From Reichenbachiella ulvae (GTDB lineage Bacteria > Bacteroidota > Bacteroidia > Cytophagales > Cyclobacteriaceae): a stretch of 64,000 bases of DNA. The stretch is taken from assembly GCF_025833875.1 (NCBI RefSeq), contig NZ_JAOYOD010000001.1, forward strand, positions 2,108,001 to 2,172,000. Direction: 5' to 3'. The notes beneath the pieces were generated by a model. It searched no databases. It had not been told where the DNA came from and was given only the letters and a program-made list of their open reading frames with translations. The translations under genes were made by a program, and so were the position numbers. This document shows positions 30,001-39,807 of this stretch, piece by piece; position 1 is the first letter of the stretch; each line of letters opens with the position of its first letter.

Positions 30001-30115
30001 GACTAAACTTCCAATCGCTGTTTAAGCTTACCTGAGTCCGTTGTGCAACTCCACTTTCGGTGCGCAGCAATAGGAATAAAAAAAATAGAAATATCGGTAG
30101 TTTATTCAAGTTCAT
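27062..30115 (-). CDS. GH2 family glycosidase with C-terminal binding domains
   Basis: 1017 residues, signal peptide about 1-24. GH2 sugar-binding domain (about 30-190, with DWAFENGVSENG and YHDGGIAWYRK), immunoglobulin-like domain (about 190-290), TIM barrel (about 290-610) with acid/base Glu in WSLGNETHG (about 413) and likely nucleophile in FVSTEAPHTW (about 473), then DUF4982-like and further beta domains; the last 150 residues resemble a malectin-type binding module. The motifs point to beta-galactosidase or beta-glucuronidase-type activity. GH2 enzymes are a regular part of ulvan loci. Spaced 30 bases from the DUF5060 gene and 59 bases from the Gfo/Idh gene upstream. Confidence 0.93.
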   Translation of the reverse strand: MNLNKLPIFLFFLFLLLRTESGVAQRTQVSLNSDWKFSLSDNPQYAEKGFNDRDWQIKQVPHDWAFENGVSENGAQSQGGGYHDGGIAWYRKTIEVSKESLDHVVYLEFEGVYMNSEVWVNGNHLGKRPYGYISFRYDISEYLVEGDNTIAVRVDNSLEPSARWYHPCGIYASVNLIEVNPVHIEPNGVFVTTPIINSQSAKVVADVRVSADDKSKLKVKYQVLSAQGEVLKETTNKLAASEAVKGVLEVPNPKLWSIDEPTLYTLVAEVIQGKKVVDRVETKFGFRTAEWKTETGFWLNGENIKIKGVCEHWEGGPVAGAWTKPLLRWKLQLIKDMGNNAIRPSHNPFPPMFYDLCDEMGLLVMDELFDGWSRKAPHDYGAQAFDEWWERDMTEWIERDRNHPSIIIWSLGNETHGEIAKDMVEFGTGLDSTRLFTSGASNPDDMQVIGINGGSESKTFLENRTFDKPFVSTEAPHTWQTRGYYRTQTWWRDNELNGTYPLPNLTDKEIFFYEWTDPKNWRNRKQSLNSSYDNATVRISARKNWEVVRDLAWHSGNFRWTGFDYYGESGLPHGGWPFNLFMGGPIDVAGFEKDLFYFYQSQWTDEPMVHLLPHWTHPRMEKGTEIPVWAYSNADEVELFLNGKSMGKDIPGTKWDEMQCEWMVPYEEGIIEAVAYIGGKEVARTFHQTAGGPVTLVNTVTTIPAEDQFQSCIILSSEAQDNRGNFYPYASNAVYFTLNGDVRKISLENGDPVDQTSRANSNYRAMFMGKTRAFLEMKEGAKNGSVLISSIVGDKSLFLSNKITIVAEDKALFGTQPASDYIIKFTTNGADPTSEGLIYNSPFEVQHGTTVKAIVMNENKEVLITMEETFGEGEGLFWGDETSDDIWEGRGVNIGAETAELTGSARASSEGRRYKHSGYVTFDDQEGAIKWYQENDGDTRKLNIRIRYSHLSKNGERPMELVVNDEQVAVFQFGDVGDLGSRWKFEGTTVELQKGANYIELKTMGKSGPYIDELFID

Positions 30116-30174
30116 CGTTCTTTTAATGAAGATCTATTTTGTCGTATTCTTCATTTTTGATGTTATCAAATCAT

Positions 30175-31431
30175 TTAAATATCAAATTCAGGCCTCCAGT
30201 CGACAACTTTTCCATTTCTAATAGCATCATTAGCCATATGGACTGAAATAGCACTTTGGTAGGCATCCTTTAATCCAAGTAATAGTTTTTCTTTCCCCCT
30301 AATAGCTGCCGCAAAATTTTTGTAGAGCTTCCAGGTCATATTGAAATTATCATTTTTGCTCGGATATACTACTCCATCATCCCCTATAGGTTCTACCTTC
30401 CTTTTGTTGGTATCACCGATGATTTTAATAGAGGCGCCGGAAACTCCATCGACGGTACTCGACCATTCTTCTTCTATTCTATCTCCTTCCGGAAATATCT
30501 CTGCTGTGTTCATTCCATGACTTACCACTGTGGCCTTGTCACCGTAAAATTTCATCTGGTACCCTTCATACTTATTGGTCGTTCCGGAATGAAACCCCAC
30601 CTTCACACCTTCAGGATAATCAAACAATGCATGTACATTATCAAATGTAGTACGCCCGTCTTTCCAATAATCAATCCCTCCGGTTCCTACTACTCTAATC
30701 GGATGAGCACCAAGTAGGCTGTCTACCATATTGAGTTGATGAGAGCCAAGTTCTGCCATCAGTCCGCCTGAATACTCCCGATACATGCGCCAATTGATCT
30801 GCCTCTCCAATTCAGAACTAGGCACCTTTCTCCTCCAGTCTCCATGCCGATCCCAGGATGCCTCTACCTTGGTGATTTTCCCCAGATACCCTTTATCCAC
30901 CAGATTTTTGATCGCCTCAAATACCGGATTGAGCTGATACTGGTAGGACACCTGAAAAACCTTATCGTATTGGTCTCCTCGGATTTTGATTTCTCGACAC
31001 TGCTCTATGGAATATGCCAATGCCTTCTCGCATAGAATATGGAGGTTGGCATCAAGGGCAGACATTACCATGCGATAATGTTCATGTAGCGGCGAAGCAA
31101 TAATCACAGCATCCAAGCCATCATGTGCCAACAATTTTTGGTAATCAGTGTAATTGACCACCTTATGTTTGATAAGATCGCTCGCCTCTTTGAGTCTAAA
31201 ATCAAGAGTATCACAAATGGCAACCACCTTCATTTCTGGAACATAGTTAAGTACCTGAATGATGTTTTTGCCCCGAATCCCTGTTCCGATCACACCCACT
31301 TTTAGTCTTTCGCTGTCTGCTACTTCTTCCAGGGTAAATTCCTTTTTAGAACTACAGGCGTGTATGCCTATGCTTACAGCTGCAGCAGAAGTTGCCGTTA
31401 ACCTTAAAAATTTTCTTCTTGAAGACTTCAT
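30175..31431 (-). CDS. Tat-exported Gfo/Idh/MocA family oxidoreductase 1
   Basis: 418 residues. The leader has a twin-arginine motif (SRRKFLRLT) and a possible lipobox (IHACSS), so the folded, cofactor-loaded protein probably ends in the periplasm. Rossmann loop VGVIGTGIRGKN (about 45-56) binds NAD(P); CEKALAYS (about 135) takes the place of the family's EKP motif. The C-terminal half is the usual open beta-sheet substrate domain. GH109-type glycosidases share this fold and keep NAD, so either an oxidoreductase or an NAD-dependent glycosidase is possible. It is 12 bases from a second Gfo/Idh gene and next to a DUF1080 gene, a set that fits 3-keto sugar chemistry. Confidence 0.85.
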   Translation of the reverse strand: MKSSRRKFLRLTATSAAAVSIGIHACSSKKEFTLEEVADSERLKVGVIGTGIRGKNIIQVLNYVPEMKVVAICDTLDFRLKEASDLIKHKVVNYTDYQKLLAHDGLDAVIIASPLHEHYRMVMSALDANLHILCEKALAYSIEQCREIKIRGDQYDKVFQVSYQYQLNPVFEAIKNLVDKGYLGKITKVEASWDRHGDWRRKVPSSELERQINWRMYREYSGGLMAELGSHQLNMVDSLLGAHPIRVVGTGGIDYWKDGRTTFDNVHALFDYPEGVKVGFHSGTTNKYEGYQMKFYGDKATVVSHGMNTAEIFPEGDRIEEEWSSTVDGVSGASIKIIGDTNKRKVEPIGDDGVVYPSKNDNFNMTWKLYKNFAAAIRGKEKLLLGLKDAYQSAISVHMANDAIRNGKVVDWRPEFDI

Positions 31432-31443
31432 GTTCTAAAACGA

Positions 31444-32784
31444 TTAAATGGCCGGCTTCCAACCTTCTGCATACTCACGACCCCACAATTTCATTGCATC
31501 ATTATCCAGCATCTTACCCGTTTCAGGATCTACTTTAAATCCTTTCTTGATTCGGTAAGCCACATTGCCATAATGCACCATGGCCATAGAAATGCTCGCA
31601 TCATCAATCGGGGCTTGGAGCTTCTCTTTTCCTCTGATGGCATTGAAAAAGTTCATGACATGCGCAGTAGAAGTATCACCTCCCCCTCCAAGGGCCATCC
31701 CCTCCTCATTTGATTTGGAAGCCGACTCTTTGATCACTTTTCCACTCCGGTCATGTAAAATATATTTTCCTCTATCGACAAAGACACTTCCTTCGCTTCC
31801 GTAGATGATCGTTCCTCTACCTGCACCATATGGCTTGTAGCCATTTCTACTTTTTCCATCCCATTTGATCACCTTGTCGCCAGGGAAACGGTAGGTTGCC
31901 TCCATCGTATCATACATCTCCCAGCCATCATCGACAAATGCAGTTTTTGCAGCATCTACCTGTACCTCTTCTGGCAAGTCCACTCCCAGTGCCCAGCGAG
32001 CAATGTCTAGTTCGTGGGTACCATTGTTGCCCAATTCGGCAGTCCCATAGTTCCACCCATACCAGTGCCAATTGTAATTCCAGGTTTCGGATGTATAATC
32101 TCTTCTTACGGCCGGTCCCTGAAACAATTCCCAATTTAATCCCTCTGGAACCGGAGCAGCCATCTGGTGAGGTACCGCACCTCTTTTGTTGTTAAAAAAT
32201 GCAATCGCCTTATACGGATTACCTATTGCACCATTCTGGATGTCCTTGATGATTTCAATGGAAATCGGAGATGAACGCTGCTGATTTCCCATCTGAACAA
32301 CCTTATCATATTTTTTCTGTGCGGCTACAATCAATTCGTTTTCTTCCATGTTGTGGCTACATGGTTTTTCTACGTAGACGTGCTTGCCTTCCTTTAAGGC
32401 CATGACGGTACCCGGTGTATGCCAGTGATCTGGGGTAGCATTGATCAATGCATCTACTTTTTTGTTGGCAAGTACTTTACGAATATCTACAGCCAACTTA
32501 GGCTTGTAATCAAGATTCTCTGCTACTTTCCCTGCCGCCCTACTGCATTGATGTTCCATTACATCACATAGGTAGATGAGATCAAGGTTATTTTTCTTAT
32601 CATAAAAGGCTGGATAGAATGCTTGCACTCTACGACCCAAGCCTGCTATAGCAACGCCAATACGATCGTTGGATCCCAAAATTCTTCTATAACTTTTGGC
32701 TGACAAGCCAGAAGCACTCAGCATTAGGCCTGTAGAGCCTAGTGCTGCTTTCTTTATAAATTCTCTTCTTCGTATATCATCCAT
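31444..32784 (-). CDS. Tat-exported Gfo/Idh/MocA family oxidoreductase 2
   Basis: 446 residues. Tat signal peptide RRREFIKKAALGSTGLM. Rossmann loop GVAIAGLGRRVQ (about 42-53), the EKP catalytic-lysine motif in VYVEKPCSHN (about 150) and the NGTHELDIARWALG block (about 250) mark a typical Gfo/Idh/MocA dehydrogenase. It has 1 base between its stop-side neighbour DUF1080 gene's stop and its own start region, and 12 bases to the next Gfo/Idh gene, so the three are translated from one message. Probably a periplasmic sugar dehydrogenase acting on a carbohydrate hydroxyl, with NAD(P) carried in by Tat export. Exact substrate unknown. Confidence 0.87.
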   Translation of the reverse strand: MDDIRRREFIKKAALGSTGLMLSASGLSAKSYRRILGSNDRIGVAIAGLGRRVQAFYPAFYDKKNNLDLIYLCDVMEHQCSRAAGKVAENLDYKPKLAVDIRKVLANKKVDALINATPDHWHTPGTVMALKEGKHVYVEKPCSHNMEENELIVAAQKKYDKVVQMGNQQRSSPISIEIIKDIQNGAIGNPYKAIAFFNNKRGAVPHQMAAPVPEGLNWELFQGPAVRRDYTSETWNYNWHWYGWNYGTAELGNNGTHELDIARWALGVDLPEEVQVDAAKTAFVDDGWEMYDTMEATYRFPGDKVIKWDGKSRNGYKPYGAGRGTIIYGSEGSVFVDRGKYILHDRSGKVIKESASKSNEEGMALGGGGDTSTAHVMNFFNAIRGKEKLQAPIDDASISMAMVHYGNVAYRIKKGFKVDPETGKMLDNDAMKLWGREYAEGWKPAI

Positions 32785-32785
32785 C

Positions 32786-34174
32786 TTACAGCTCTTTTAT
32801 TTTAATATTTCGATAGAACACCTGGTCTCCATGATCCTGTAGTAGGATATTGCCTCGTTCTGCCTCTCCGAAGTTTGGCCAGTCTTTGTACTTACTAGCG
32901 GCCACTTGATCTCTCCACTGCTCTCCACTGCGATTATATTCTACCACCAATACACCATTGAGCCAATGTTGAACCTCTGCACCGTTAACTACAATTCTTG
33001 CGCGGTTCCATGCGTAGGGATAAGCCATCTTCTTCGCATAGGGCAGATCAGAATTGTACTTCTTGGCTTCTGCAGGAATCAAATCATAGAGTGAGGCCAA
33101 TGTCCGATTCCCTTCTTTACCCATTTTAGCATCTGGGTGTATCTTGTCGTCTAAGATTTGAAACTCACAGCCAATCGAAGATCCCTTGCCTTGATTCAAT
33201 TCTGTATCAACAAAGTACTTGATGCCGCTGTTGGCTCCTTCAGTAAATCTAAAGTCCACTTCCAATTCAAAATTGGAGTATTCCTTGATGGTAACTATAT
33301 CCCCTCCATTTTCAGATTCTTCCCCTCCGGCATCAGCTACGATTAGCATTCCATCTTCAATAGACCAGCCTTCTTCAGGAAACTTATCCAATTTGGCGCC
33401 TCGCCATCCGTCGGTAGTATTTCCATCCCAAAGCAATTCCCAACCTTCCGCTTTTTCTCTTGGCGTTAGCTGATTGGTCAAGAAGCTTTTTTGGACGATA
33501 GTATTTTCTATCGACATTCTATTTTGCTCAAGATTAGCTGTGCAAATCTTGATATTTCTAAACCTAACCTGCCGGCCCTCTATCTCTTTTTTCTTTCCTA
33601 TAGAATGCACCTGCAAACCGATAAACCCTGAGTCGTCCATGTCATCAACTAGATCAGCGGTTTGCACACCATTTACCCAAATTCTCAGGTTATTTCCTAT
33701 TGCTTCAATTCTAAATTGATTCCATTCATTGAGTTTAAAAGCTGTTTTTACTTCAGGGTTTCGCTCTAGAGTGTACAACCATTTCCTCCTGGCTTCATCG
33801 AAGATACCGCCTGTCCATTTTCGTTTAGACGGATCCATCTCCATTTGATACCCATGTACTCTTCCTTCCATATATTCTGGCGTACTTTGGGCTCTGAACA
33901 TCACACCGGAATTAGTACCTTCTCCCATGTACCCTTCAAATGTTAATATAAAATCGGAATATGACTCCTTTGTACAAAGGAAGGTATTGGGTGTATTTCC
34001 CACATACGTACCTACTATTTCACCATTTTGAACTGTAAAAGGTGCTGTTCCATTTTTCACCTCCCAGCCATCCAGGTCTTTGCCATTAAAAAGATCTTTA
34101 AAATCACTTTTTTCTGATGCACAGGAAATTAGAAATAATGAAATTATGAGAAAATTAAGAATTGTACTTTTCAT
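32786..34174 (-). CDS. Tandem DUF1080 lipoprotein (3-keto-disaccharide hydrolase family)
   Basis: 462 residues with a lipoprotein signal (FLISCASEK, Cys about 18). Two DUF1080 (PF06439) jelly-roll domains in a row: about 25-210 (FKDLFNGKDLDGWEV, GTNSGVMFRAQ, YQMEMD) and about 240-462 (ELLWDGNTTDGWRG, GANSGIKYFVD, CEFQILDD). DUF1080 proteins hydrolyse 3-keto-glycosides formed by sugar 3-dehydrogenases, and some only bind glycans. The two Tat-exported Gfo/Idh proteins coded directly after it could supply the 3-keto group. This makes a two-step oxidise-then-cleave route plausible here. Which of the two domains is active cannot be told. Confidence 0.85.
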   Translation of the reverse strand: MKSTILNFLIISLFLISCASEKSDFKDLFNGKDLDGWEVKNGTAPFTVQNGEIVGTYVGNTPNTFLCTKESYSDFILTFEGYMGEGTNSGVMFRAQSTPEYMEGRVHGYQMEMDPSKRKWTGGIFDEARRKWLYTLERNPEVKTAFKLNEWNQFRIEAIGNNLRIWVNGVQTADLVDDMDDSGFIGLQVHSIGKKKEIEGRQVRFRNIKICTANLEQNRMSIENTIVQKSFLTNQLTPREKAEGWELLWDGNTTDGWRGAKLDKFPEEGWSIEDGMLIVADAGGEESENGGDIVTIKEYSNFELEVDFRFTEGANSGIKYFVDTELNQGKGSSIGCEFQILDDKIHPDAKMGKEGNRTLASLYDLIPAEAKKYNSDLPYAKKMAYPYAWNRARIVVNGAEVQHWLNGVLVVEYNRSGEQWRDQVAASKYKDWPNFGEAERGNILLQDHGDQVFYRNIKIKEL

Positions 34175-34204
34175 TTTTTTTCAGCGTGTTGATTCTTATC
34201 CGAT

Positions 34205-35311
34205 CTATTTATCTCCTACTAGCTTATAAACTTCATATCCAGCGCTCAAAAATGCTCCTGCACCATAAAGTTGAGTTTTGTCTGGAAATGCCTGACCAGG
34301 CGCTGCACCGATAGGCTGCACATATCCTAGCATACCCTCCTCAGTGATATAGCTCGCCATTGCATTCCAAGCTTTAATTACTGCCTTTTCATACTTCTTG
34401 CCTTTTAAGATGCCATTATTGACACCCCACGCCAACCCATAGGTAAAAAAGGAAGAACCACTCGTTTCTGGTGTGGGGTAAAATTCTGCCCCTAGCAGGC
34501 TCATTGCCCAGTGACCTTTTTCTGTTTGAAGTTCAAGTAGTCTGGCAGCCATTTTCTTATAAATAGCCAAGAAATAGGCATATTCTTCTGATTTCGGATC
34601 TAGGTCACTCAGAATTTGTGCTAAGCCAGCAAATACCCATCCATTGCCTCTACCCCAAAAAATCTTAGTCCCATTATCCTCTTTGTCCATATAGCTCTGG
34701 TCGCGATAGTAGAGTGACTCATCTTCGTCAAAAAGAAAATCTGTAGTTGCCTTAAATTCTTTCATCAAGAAATCCAAGTAGCGCTGATCTCCTGTTTCAT
34801 TATAAACTTTCACCCATACCGGAGGAGACATAAACAGGGCATCACACCAGCTCCACCGATCATGATGGTAAGGCGAAGGCCAATCTAGGCTCGTAGTAGC
34901 AGGATGATAGGTCATGTACTTGAACTGCTCTATGGTAGGTTCGATCATACTTTTATCACCGTACTTTTCGTATAGTGCAAAATACATCCGACCTACCGCA
35001 TGGTCATCAGCATGGTATTTTCGCTTATGAAGCATCCATTCATGTTCGGTGCCTATATTTTTCAGCCAATTGTAGTAATCATCCGTGCCGGCGATTTCGG
35101 CATACTTTGCCAAACCCACATAAAACGCCCCGTTGACCCAATGCAACGGATGATGCGCCCCTCGGCCAGTATAATCATCTCTGAAGTGAAGTATTTGCCA
35201 ATCTGCAACACGCTTCATCGCATCTAAAACTTCATCCTTTTGAGGAGACTGAGCATTGACCGATTTCATGGCTCCAATCAATAGAACAGTGAGTAAAATT
35301 TTCTTCATCAT
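34205..35311 (-). CDS. GH105 unsaturated uronyl hydrolase
   Basis: 368 residues, signal peptide about 1-20. Six-hairpin alpha/alpha barrel of the GH88/GH105 type: HWVNGAFYVGLAKYAE, ADDHAVGRMY (Asp about 100), WSWCDALFMSPPVW (Asp about 155, the likely catalytic residue), WGRGNGWVFAGLA and SSFFTYGLAWGVN. GH105 enzymes hydrate and release delta-4,5-unsaturated uronic acid from the non-reducing end of lyase products. In an ulvan or rhamnogalacturonan pathway this is the step after the lyases. It is the first gene of the ten-gene operon that ends at 19164, and a candidate operator lies about 260 bases upstream. Confidence 0.95.
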   Translation of the reverse strand: MMKKILLTVLLIGAMKSVNAQSPQKDEVLDAMKRVADWQILHFRDDYTGRGAHHPLHWVNGAFYVGLAKYAEIAGTDDYYNWLKNIGTEHEWMLHKRKYHADDHAVGRMYFALYEKYGDKSMIEPTIEQFKYMTYHPATTSLDWPSPYHHDRWSWCDALFMSPPVWVKVYNETGDQRYLDFLMKEFKATTDFLFDEDESLYYRDQSYMDKEDNGTKIFWGRGNGWVFAGLAQILSDLDPKSEEYAYFLAIYKKMAARLLELQTEKGHWAMSLLGAEFYPTPETSGSSFFTYGLAWGVNNGILKGKKYEKAVIKAWNAMASYITEEGMLGYVQPIGAAPGQAFPDKTQLYGAGAFLSAGYEVYKLVGDK

Positions 35312-35674
35312 TATATTTGATATGTAAATATTTAAATATTAAATCAATCCTCGGGCTGGCAAGCCCATGGATCGAAGTTTTCCCTTGTTGTGGTTTAGAA
35401 GATATTCTTGAATTGACTAGCTCTGACAACCGGTTGCTTTATTACTGCTAGACTAAAACAGAAGAAGTCTTGGTTGCCTTAAGTTTTATTAGCCAGAAAG
35501 GCTAAATTAGGATTCATATAATCTTTCATAACCGATTCAAAAATAGACCTACAGTCTGATTCTGACTGGTAAATTAATCCAGATTAATAGTAATTTAGAG
35601 TATTACCCTCCTCCCTACTTACCATTTTAAATATAGTAGGCCTTAAATCTAGTTCGTGCATTTTCAGAACCTAA
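35312..35674. other. Intergenic region of about 360 bases before the GH105 operon
   Basis: Holds the GH105 operon promoter and the 3' end of the sensor-chemoreceptor gene. A GGGCT/AGCCC hairpin is at 35353-35366, a weak CCTACT/AGTAGG hairpin lies near 35614-35642 and may end the upstream transcript, and candidate operator site b is at 35568-35582. No reading frame is convincing. Confidence 0.45.
35568..35582 (-). promoter_or_regulatory. Candidate shared operator, site b
   Basis: GGTAAATTAATCCAG fits RGTNRAWTARYCYAW at 14 of 15 positions. It lies 257 bases before the GH105 start, the head of the long operon. Confidence 0.35.
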
Positions 35675-38600
35675 CTATGCACATTCAACATTCTCGTCCA
35701 CTAATAAATGATCAGTCATATTATCAGTATGGTTCAGCTTGAATCTGTTGACTTCTTCTACCAAATTCTGAGTGATTTGCAAAACCTCTTGACTTTTGTT
35801 GGTGTATTCATTCATCCCTGTAGCCAGTTCGGATGAGGAAGTAGCTGCCTCCTCAGTACCTGCAGCGGTTTGTTCGGCAATTACTACAATATCCCCCATT
35901 AGCTTAACTACATGAGATATATCGTCTCTTTGATTTGATGTGGCTCCAACGATATCTGATGACTGTTTGAAAGTATCTTCGAAACTCTGCAGAATCGTTT
36001 CAAATAATTGCAAGGAATCCTTTGTAGCCTCTCCACCTTCTTGAATTGTTGAAGTCAACTGACTCACGAGACCAGCAGTTGCATAAGTCTCAGAGCGTAC
36101 CCCTTCAACCAGAGATTCAATATCAGCTACTGATTTTTTCGATCCTTCGGCCAATTTTCTAATCTCGTCAGCAACTACGGCAAACCCCCTACCTGCATCT
36201 CCAGCCTGAGCTGCTTCTATTGCCGCATTCAAGGCTAACAAGTTCGTTTGAGCAGCTATATCCTTTATGATTTTAAGAATTCCAAAAATCTCCTGAGATC
36301 GTTTAGATAAAGATTCAATTGATCCATTTGTCTGATCTGAATAAGTTACAATTTCTTCCATTTTGTTACGTAGCACATTAAATTGAGACAAGCTAGATTG
36401 ACATTTACTAACGCCTTGGGTGGCAGTCTCTTTAATATCCTTTGCCTGAACATTGATCGTTTCGGAAGAACTACTAATTCCTTCCAATAGATTGGATGAG
36501 TCTTCAACTTTCAGTACTTGTTTTTGGGCTCCTTCACTCATTTGAGATACAGTTGTGGCAATTTCGGAAGTACTAGTATTGATCTCCTTTGAGTTACTTA
36601 GCATGTAATCCGAAGATTCTCCAATGATTGTCACCTTGCCTCTTATTTGGCTGAGCAATTGGCTCAAATTATTTAAAGCAGCATTTAGATTTTGTGATAG
36701 TCGGTAGATGTCTCCTTTTGCTTCATGTTCATATCTTTGGGTCAGATCACCTTGAGCCATGTGGTCTACTATTCTATTAATTTCATTGAATGGTCTGAGA
36801 ACCGACTCGAATAAGTGATTCATGGCATTGGCCAAATCAAGCCATTTTCCCGACTTTCCTTCCAAGTTTAATTTTGCATTAAAATTGCCAGAGTTAACAG
36901 CATGATTGACCATCTGTCCAATCTCGTCAACCACAAGCGTAAGACTTGAATTTTGTTCTTCGAGTTCTTTCTTTTGCAATTCCATCCTATCTGTAGCTTC
37001 CTTTACTTTATTACTAAGGAGTAATTTCTGCGCTTTAACCCGATTTGCTTTTTGGCGAATGAACACGAAGCCTACGCTAAAAATCAATAACACTACAACT
37101 CCTCTAAACCACCATGTATGCCACCAAGCTGGCAGGATAGTGACTTTGATTTGGCTACCTTCTTCGTTCCATAGTCCGTCATTATTTGATCCTTTTACTC
37201 TAAAAATATATTCACCGGCTGGCAAGTTGGTATAGTGCGCTTCTCTTGAAGACCCGACGTAGTTCCATTCATCATCGAAACCTTGCATGATATAAGCATG
37301 TTGATTGTGCTCTGCTCCATAATAGCTTATCGCATTAAAACGAAAAGCGATGACAGACTGATTATGGTTGAGAGTAATGGAATTGGTAGCCGACATCTGT
37401 TGACCCAAAATTCCTGATCCGTCTTCTACGGTTACGGACTCATTGAACAATTTGAGGCCTGTGATAACTACGTCAGGAATCACTTGATTTCTAGGCATGT
37501 ATTCTGGGTCAAAAACATTGAATCCATTGACTCCCCCCAAATACAGCTTTCCAGAATTGCTGAGAAGATGTGCGTTTTCAAAAAATTCGTTATTTTGTAA
37601 GCCATCTCCAGAATCAAAATTCTCTATTACCTGAAGTTGATTATTCTCTTTATCATACTTGGCCTTTGACAGACCAGCATTGGAAGTAATCCACAATATA
37701 CCAGATGGAGCCATGACAATGTTGGTGATGTTGTTATCAGGCAGTCCAGACAGTCTACCAAATCGAGTAAAAGTAGTATCATCAGGATTCATTCGGTTCA
37801 AACCATCTCTTGTACCAATCCAAAAATCCCCCATTGCATCTTCTAACATGGTGGTAATGTATGAATTGCTAAGCGTCAAATTATCCTTTCTATCATGATA
37901 GTATGTTACAAACTCTCCTTTACTCGGGTTAAACTTATTGAGGCCATTGGCAGTACCTACCCAGATACTACCATCTTTACGTTTCATTATACAGCTAGCG
38001 AATCGGTGACTGATTCCACCTTGTCCTGCTTTATAAGATTTGAATTTGCTACTATCTGCTTTATCAATGACCCTCACTCCATTACTCGTCCCGACCCACA
38101 ATGTAGATTGATCGACTTCCAATATATCATTGACAATTCCTATTTCGGGTCGATGAACTTTAAATTTTCTAGAATCAGCATCATATACCAATAATTCCCT
38201 AAAAGTCCCTACCCATAATGTTTCATCAGAATCTGTGTATAGAGCCTTCATATGACTCCTGACTATAGATGAGGGATCGTTTTCGTCATGTTGAAAATTT
38301 TGAAAACGACCTGTTGAGACATCAAAAAGATTAAGTCCGTCTACAGTTCCAACCCATATCCCTTCCTTGGTTTCAGCAAATGAATTGACACGATTGTCCG
38401 TCAACGAATGATCTAACCCATCGATTTGTCGGTAAGATTTGAATTTCATATCCCCACTGTAATAGTAATTGACACCAGAACTATAAGTACCTATCCAGGC
38501 ATCTCCATTTCTGTCGTGATAAACCGAAAAAGTAGAATTGACACTCAAGGTAGTTTTGTCATTTTCTACGTTTTCAAAATGTGTATACTTGGGATTAGTT

Positions 38601-39505
38601 TTTAATTGCTCTTCTCGATCTATGACATAGACACCATCTCTGGAGGCTACCCACAAATCACCCTCTGAGTCAAAAGATAAATCTCTAATCTGTGTGCTCA
38701 TGGACTGCATCACAGTCAATTTACCTGTATTGCTACCAGAAAGAGCTACTCGAACCAAACCAACCCTAGAGAATCCTATCCACAAGTGAGATTGACCATC
38801 ATAAGCCATGGAAGCCAACAACCCCGGTGAAGATTTCTCATTCCAGACTTCTTCCTTAGAAACTATGGCCATGGATTTGGTATCTATTGATAATACTTCT
38901 CTGCCAGATGTGATGAAGATTTGATTTTCTCTGCCCTGGCAAATTACTCTAGAGTTTCTTATCCCATTTCTAAATTCTTCGAAGACAGGAACTGAAAAGG
39001 TATCAAGTTTTGGATCATAAATTATAAGCGACTGATCGGTCACAACCCAAATTCGACCATCCGAATCTTCGTACAAATCAAGAATCACATTGCTGTTTAG
39101 AGCCGAGCTATCCGATTGATTTTCATAGTATTGATCAAACCTGCCTTTCTGATAATCAAAGCGACTCAAACCGTCATTGCTTGTCCCGATCCAAATATTA
39201 CCACTCCTATCTTCCAGTAGGCAAGATATGCCATTTCCGCTAAGCGAATAAGGGTCAGAATCGTCATGAACATATCGTTTGAATTCATGACCATCGTAGC
39301 GGTTGAGCCCACCGGTTCTGGTACCAAACCACATGAAACCGTGGCTATCCTGCAAGGAGCAAATAACTGAGCTCTGTGACAGACCATGTTCAGTACCCAG
39401 TCTTTGAAACACATCATGCTCTGGGCTAGCCTCAGCATTGTCTAAGAATAGTATTTGTATGAGGACTAGATATACTAATCCCTCGCATAATTTTATCGTA
39501 ATCAT
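35675..39505 (-). CDS. Sensor chimera: Reg_prop propeller, Y_Y_Y, HAMP and methyl-accepting chemotaxis domain
   Basis: 1276 residues. Signal peptide about 1-26; Reg_prop beta-propeller (about 30-690; repeats such as [20 protein letters not shown] and [15 protein letters not shown]); Y_Y_Y domain (about 710-785, ending [16 protein letters not shown]); membrane helix (about 797-820); coiled coil; two HAMP-like segments (about 855-960, second one with [10 protein letters not shown]); then a long helical MCP signalling domain (about 970-1255). The conserved hairpin tip [20 protein letters not shown], followed by [16 protein letters not shown], is intact (about 1080-1110). The outer half is that of an HTCS glycan sensor; the inner half has no kinase, receiver or HTH and should instead work on CheA/CheW. 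No CheR-binding pentapeptide is seen at the C-terminus. It probably reports glycan or locus-specific oligosaccharide to the motility system. Confidence 0.93.
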   Translation of the reverse strand: MITIKLCEGLVYLVLIQILFLDNAEASPEHDVFQRLGTEHGLSQSSVICSLQDSHGFMWFGTRTGGLNRYDGHEFKRYVHDDSDPYSLSGNGISCLLEDRSGNIWIGTSNDGLSRFDYQKGRFDQYYENQSDSSALNSNVILDLYEDSDGRIWVVTDQSLIIYDPKLDTFSVPVFEEFRNGIRNSRVICQGRENQIFITSGREVLSIDTKSMAIVSKEEVWNEKSSPGLLASMAYDGQSHLWIGFSRVGLVRVALSGSNTGKLTVMQSMSTQIRDLSFDSEGDLWVASRDGVYVIDREEQLKTNPKYTHFENVENDKTTLSVNSTFSVYHDRNGDAWIGTYSSGVNYYYSGDMKFKSYRQIDGLDHSLTDNRVNSFAETKEGIWVGTVDGLNLFDVSTGRFQNFQHDENDPSSIVRSHMKALYTDSDETLWVGTFRELLVYDADSRKFKVHRPEIGIVNDILEVDQSTLWVGTSNGVRVIDKADSSKFKSYKAGQGGISHRFASCIMKRKDGSIWVGTANGLNKFNPSKGEFVTYYHDRKDNLTLSNSYITTMLEDAMGDFWIGTRDGLNRMNPDDTTFTRFGRLSGLPDNNITNIVMAPSGILWITSNAGLSKAKYDKENNQLQVIENFDSGDGLQNNEFFENAHLLSNSGKLYLGGVNGFNVFDPEYMPRNQVIPDVVITGLKLFNESVTVEDGSGILGQQMSATNSITLNHNQSVIAFRFNAISYYGAEHNQHAYIMQGFDDEWNYVGSSREAHYTNLPAGEYIFRVKGSNNDGLWNEEGSQIKVTILPAWWHTWWFRGVVVLLIFSVGFVFIRQKANRVKAQKLLLSNKVKEATDRMELQKKELEEQNSSLTLVVDEIGQMVNHAVNSGNFNAKLNLEGKSGKWLDLANAMNHLFESVLRPFNEINRIVDHMAQGDLTQRYEHEAKGDIYRLSQNLNAALNNLSQLLSQIRGKVTIIGESSDYMLSNSKEINTSTSEIATTVSQMSEGAQKQVLKVEDSSNLLEGISSSSETINVQAKDIKETATQGVSKCQSSLSQFNVLRNKMEEIVTYSDQTNGSIESLSKRSQEIFGILKIIKDIAAQTNLLALNAAIEAAQAGDAGRGFAVVADEIRKLAEGSKKSVADIESLVEGVRSETYATAGLVSQLTSTIQEGGEATKDSLQLFETILQSFEDTFKQSSDIVGATSNQRDDISHVVKLMGDIVVIAEQTAAGTEEAATSSSELATGMNEYTNKSQEVLQITQNLVEEVNRFKLNHTDNMTDHLLVDENVECA

Positions 39506-39807
39506 ACTGGGTTTTTGGAATAAAATGATAAAAACTAGATGAAATTAATCGAAATGATAATTGATCATGATGCTGTTTCTACAGTCATACCAAGGCGCAG
39601 GACCCAATACAATTTCTACCGTCTTCATCATCTTTTTCATAATCATAGTTGATTCATTAATAGTAATCGGCTGGTTACGAACATGGACGGGTGGTTTTTT
39701 CAGAAATCACTACTATTTAGCGCTTCATTAAAAAAGGATTAGTAAATCACAAAACTTTCTAACAATCAAATATTTAATATTCACACACAAAAAAAGTCCA
39801 AACAAAG

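Noticed and set aside
35675..39505. Second HTCS regulator
   Set aside because: The periplasmic half matches, but HisKA, HATPase, receiver and AraC domains are absent; an MCP signalling domain is present instead.
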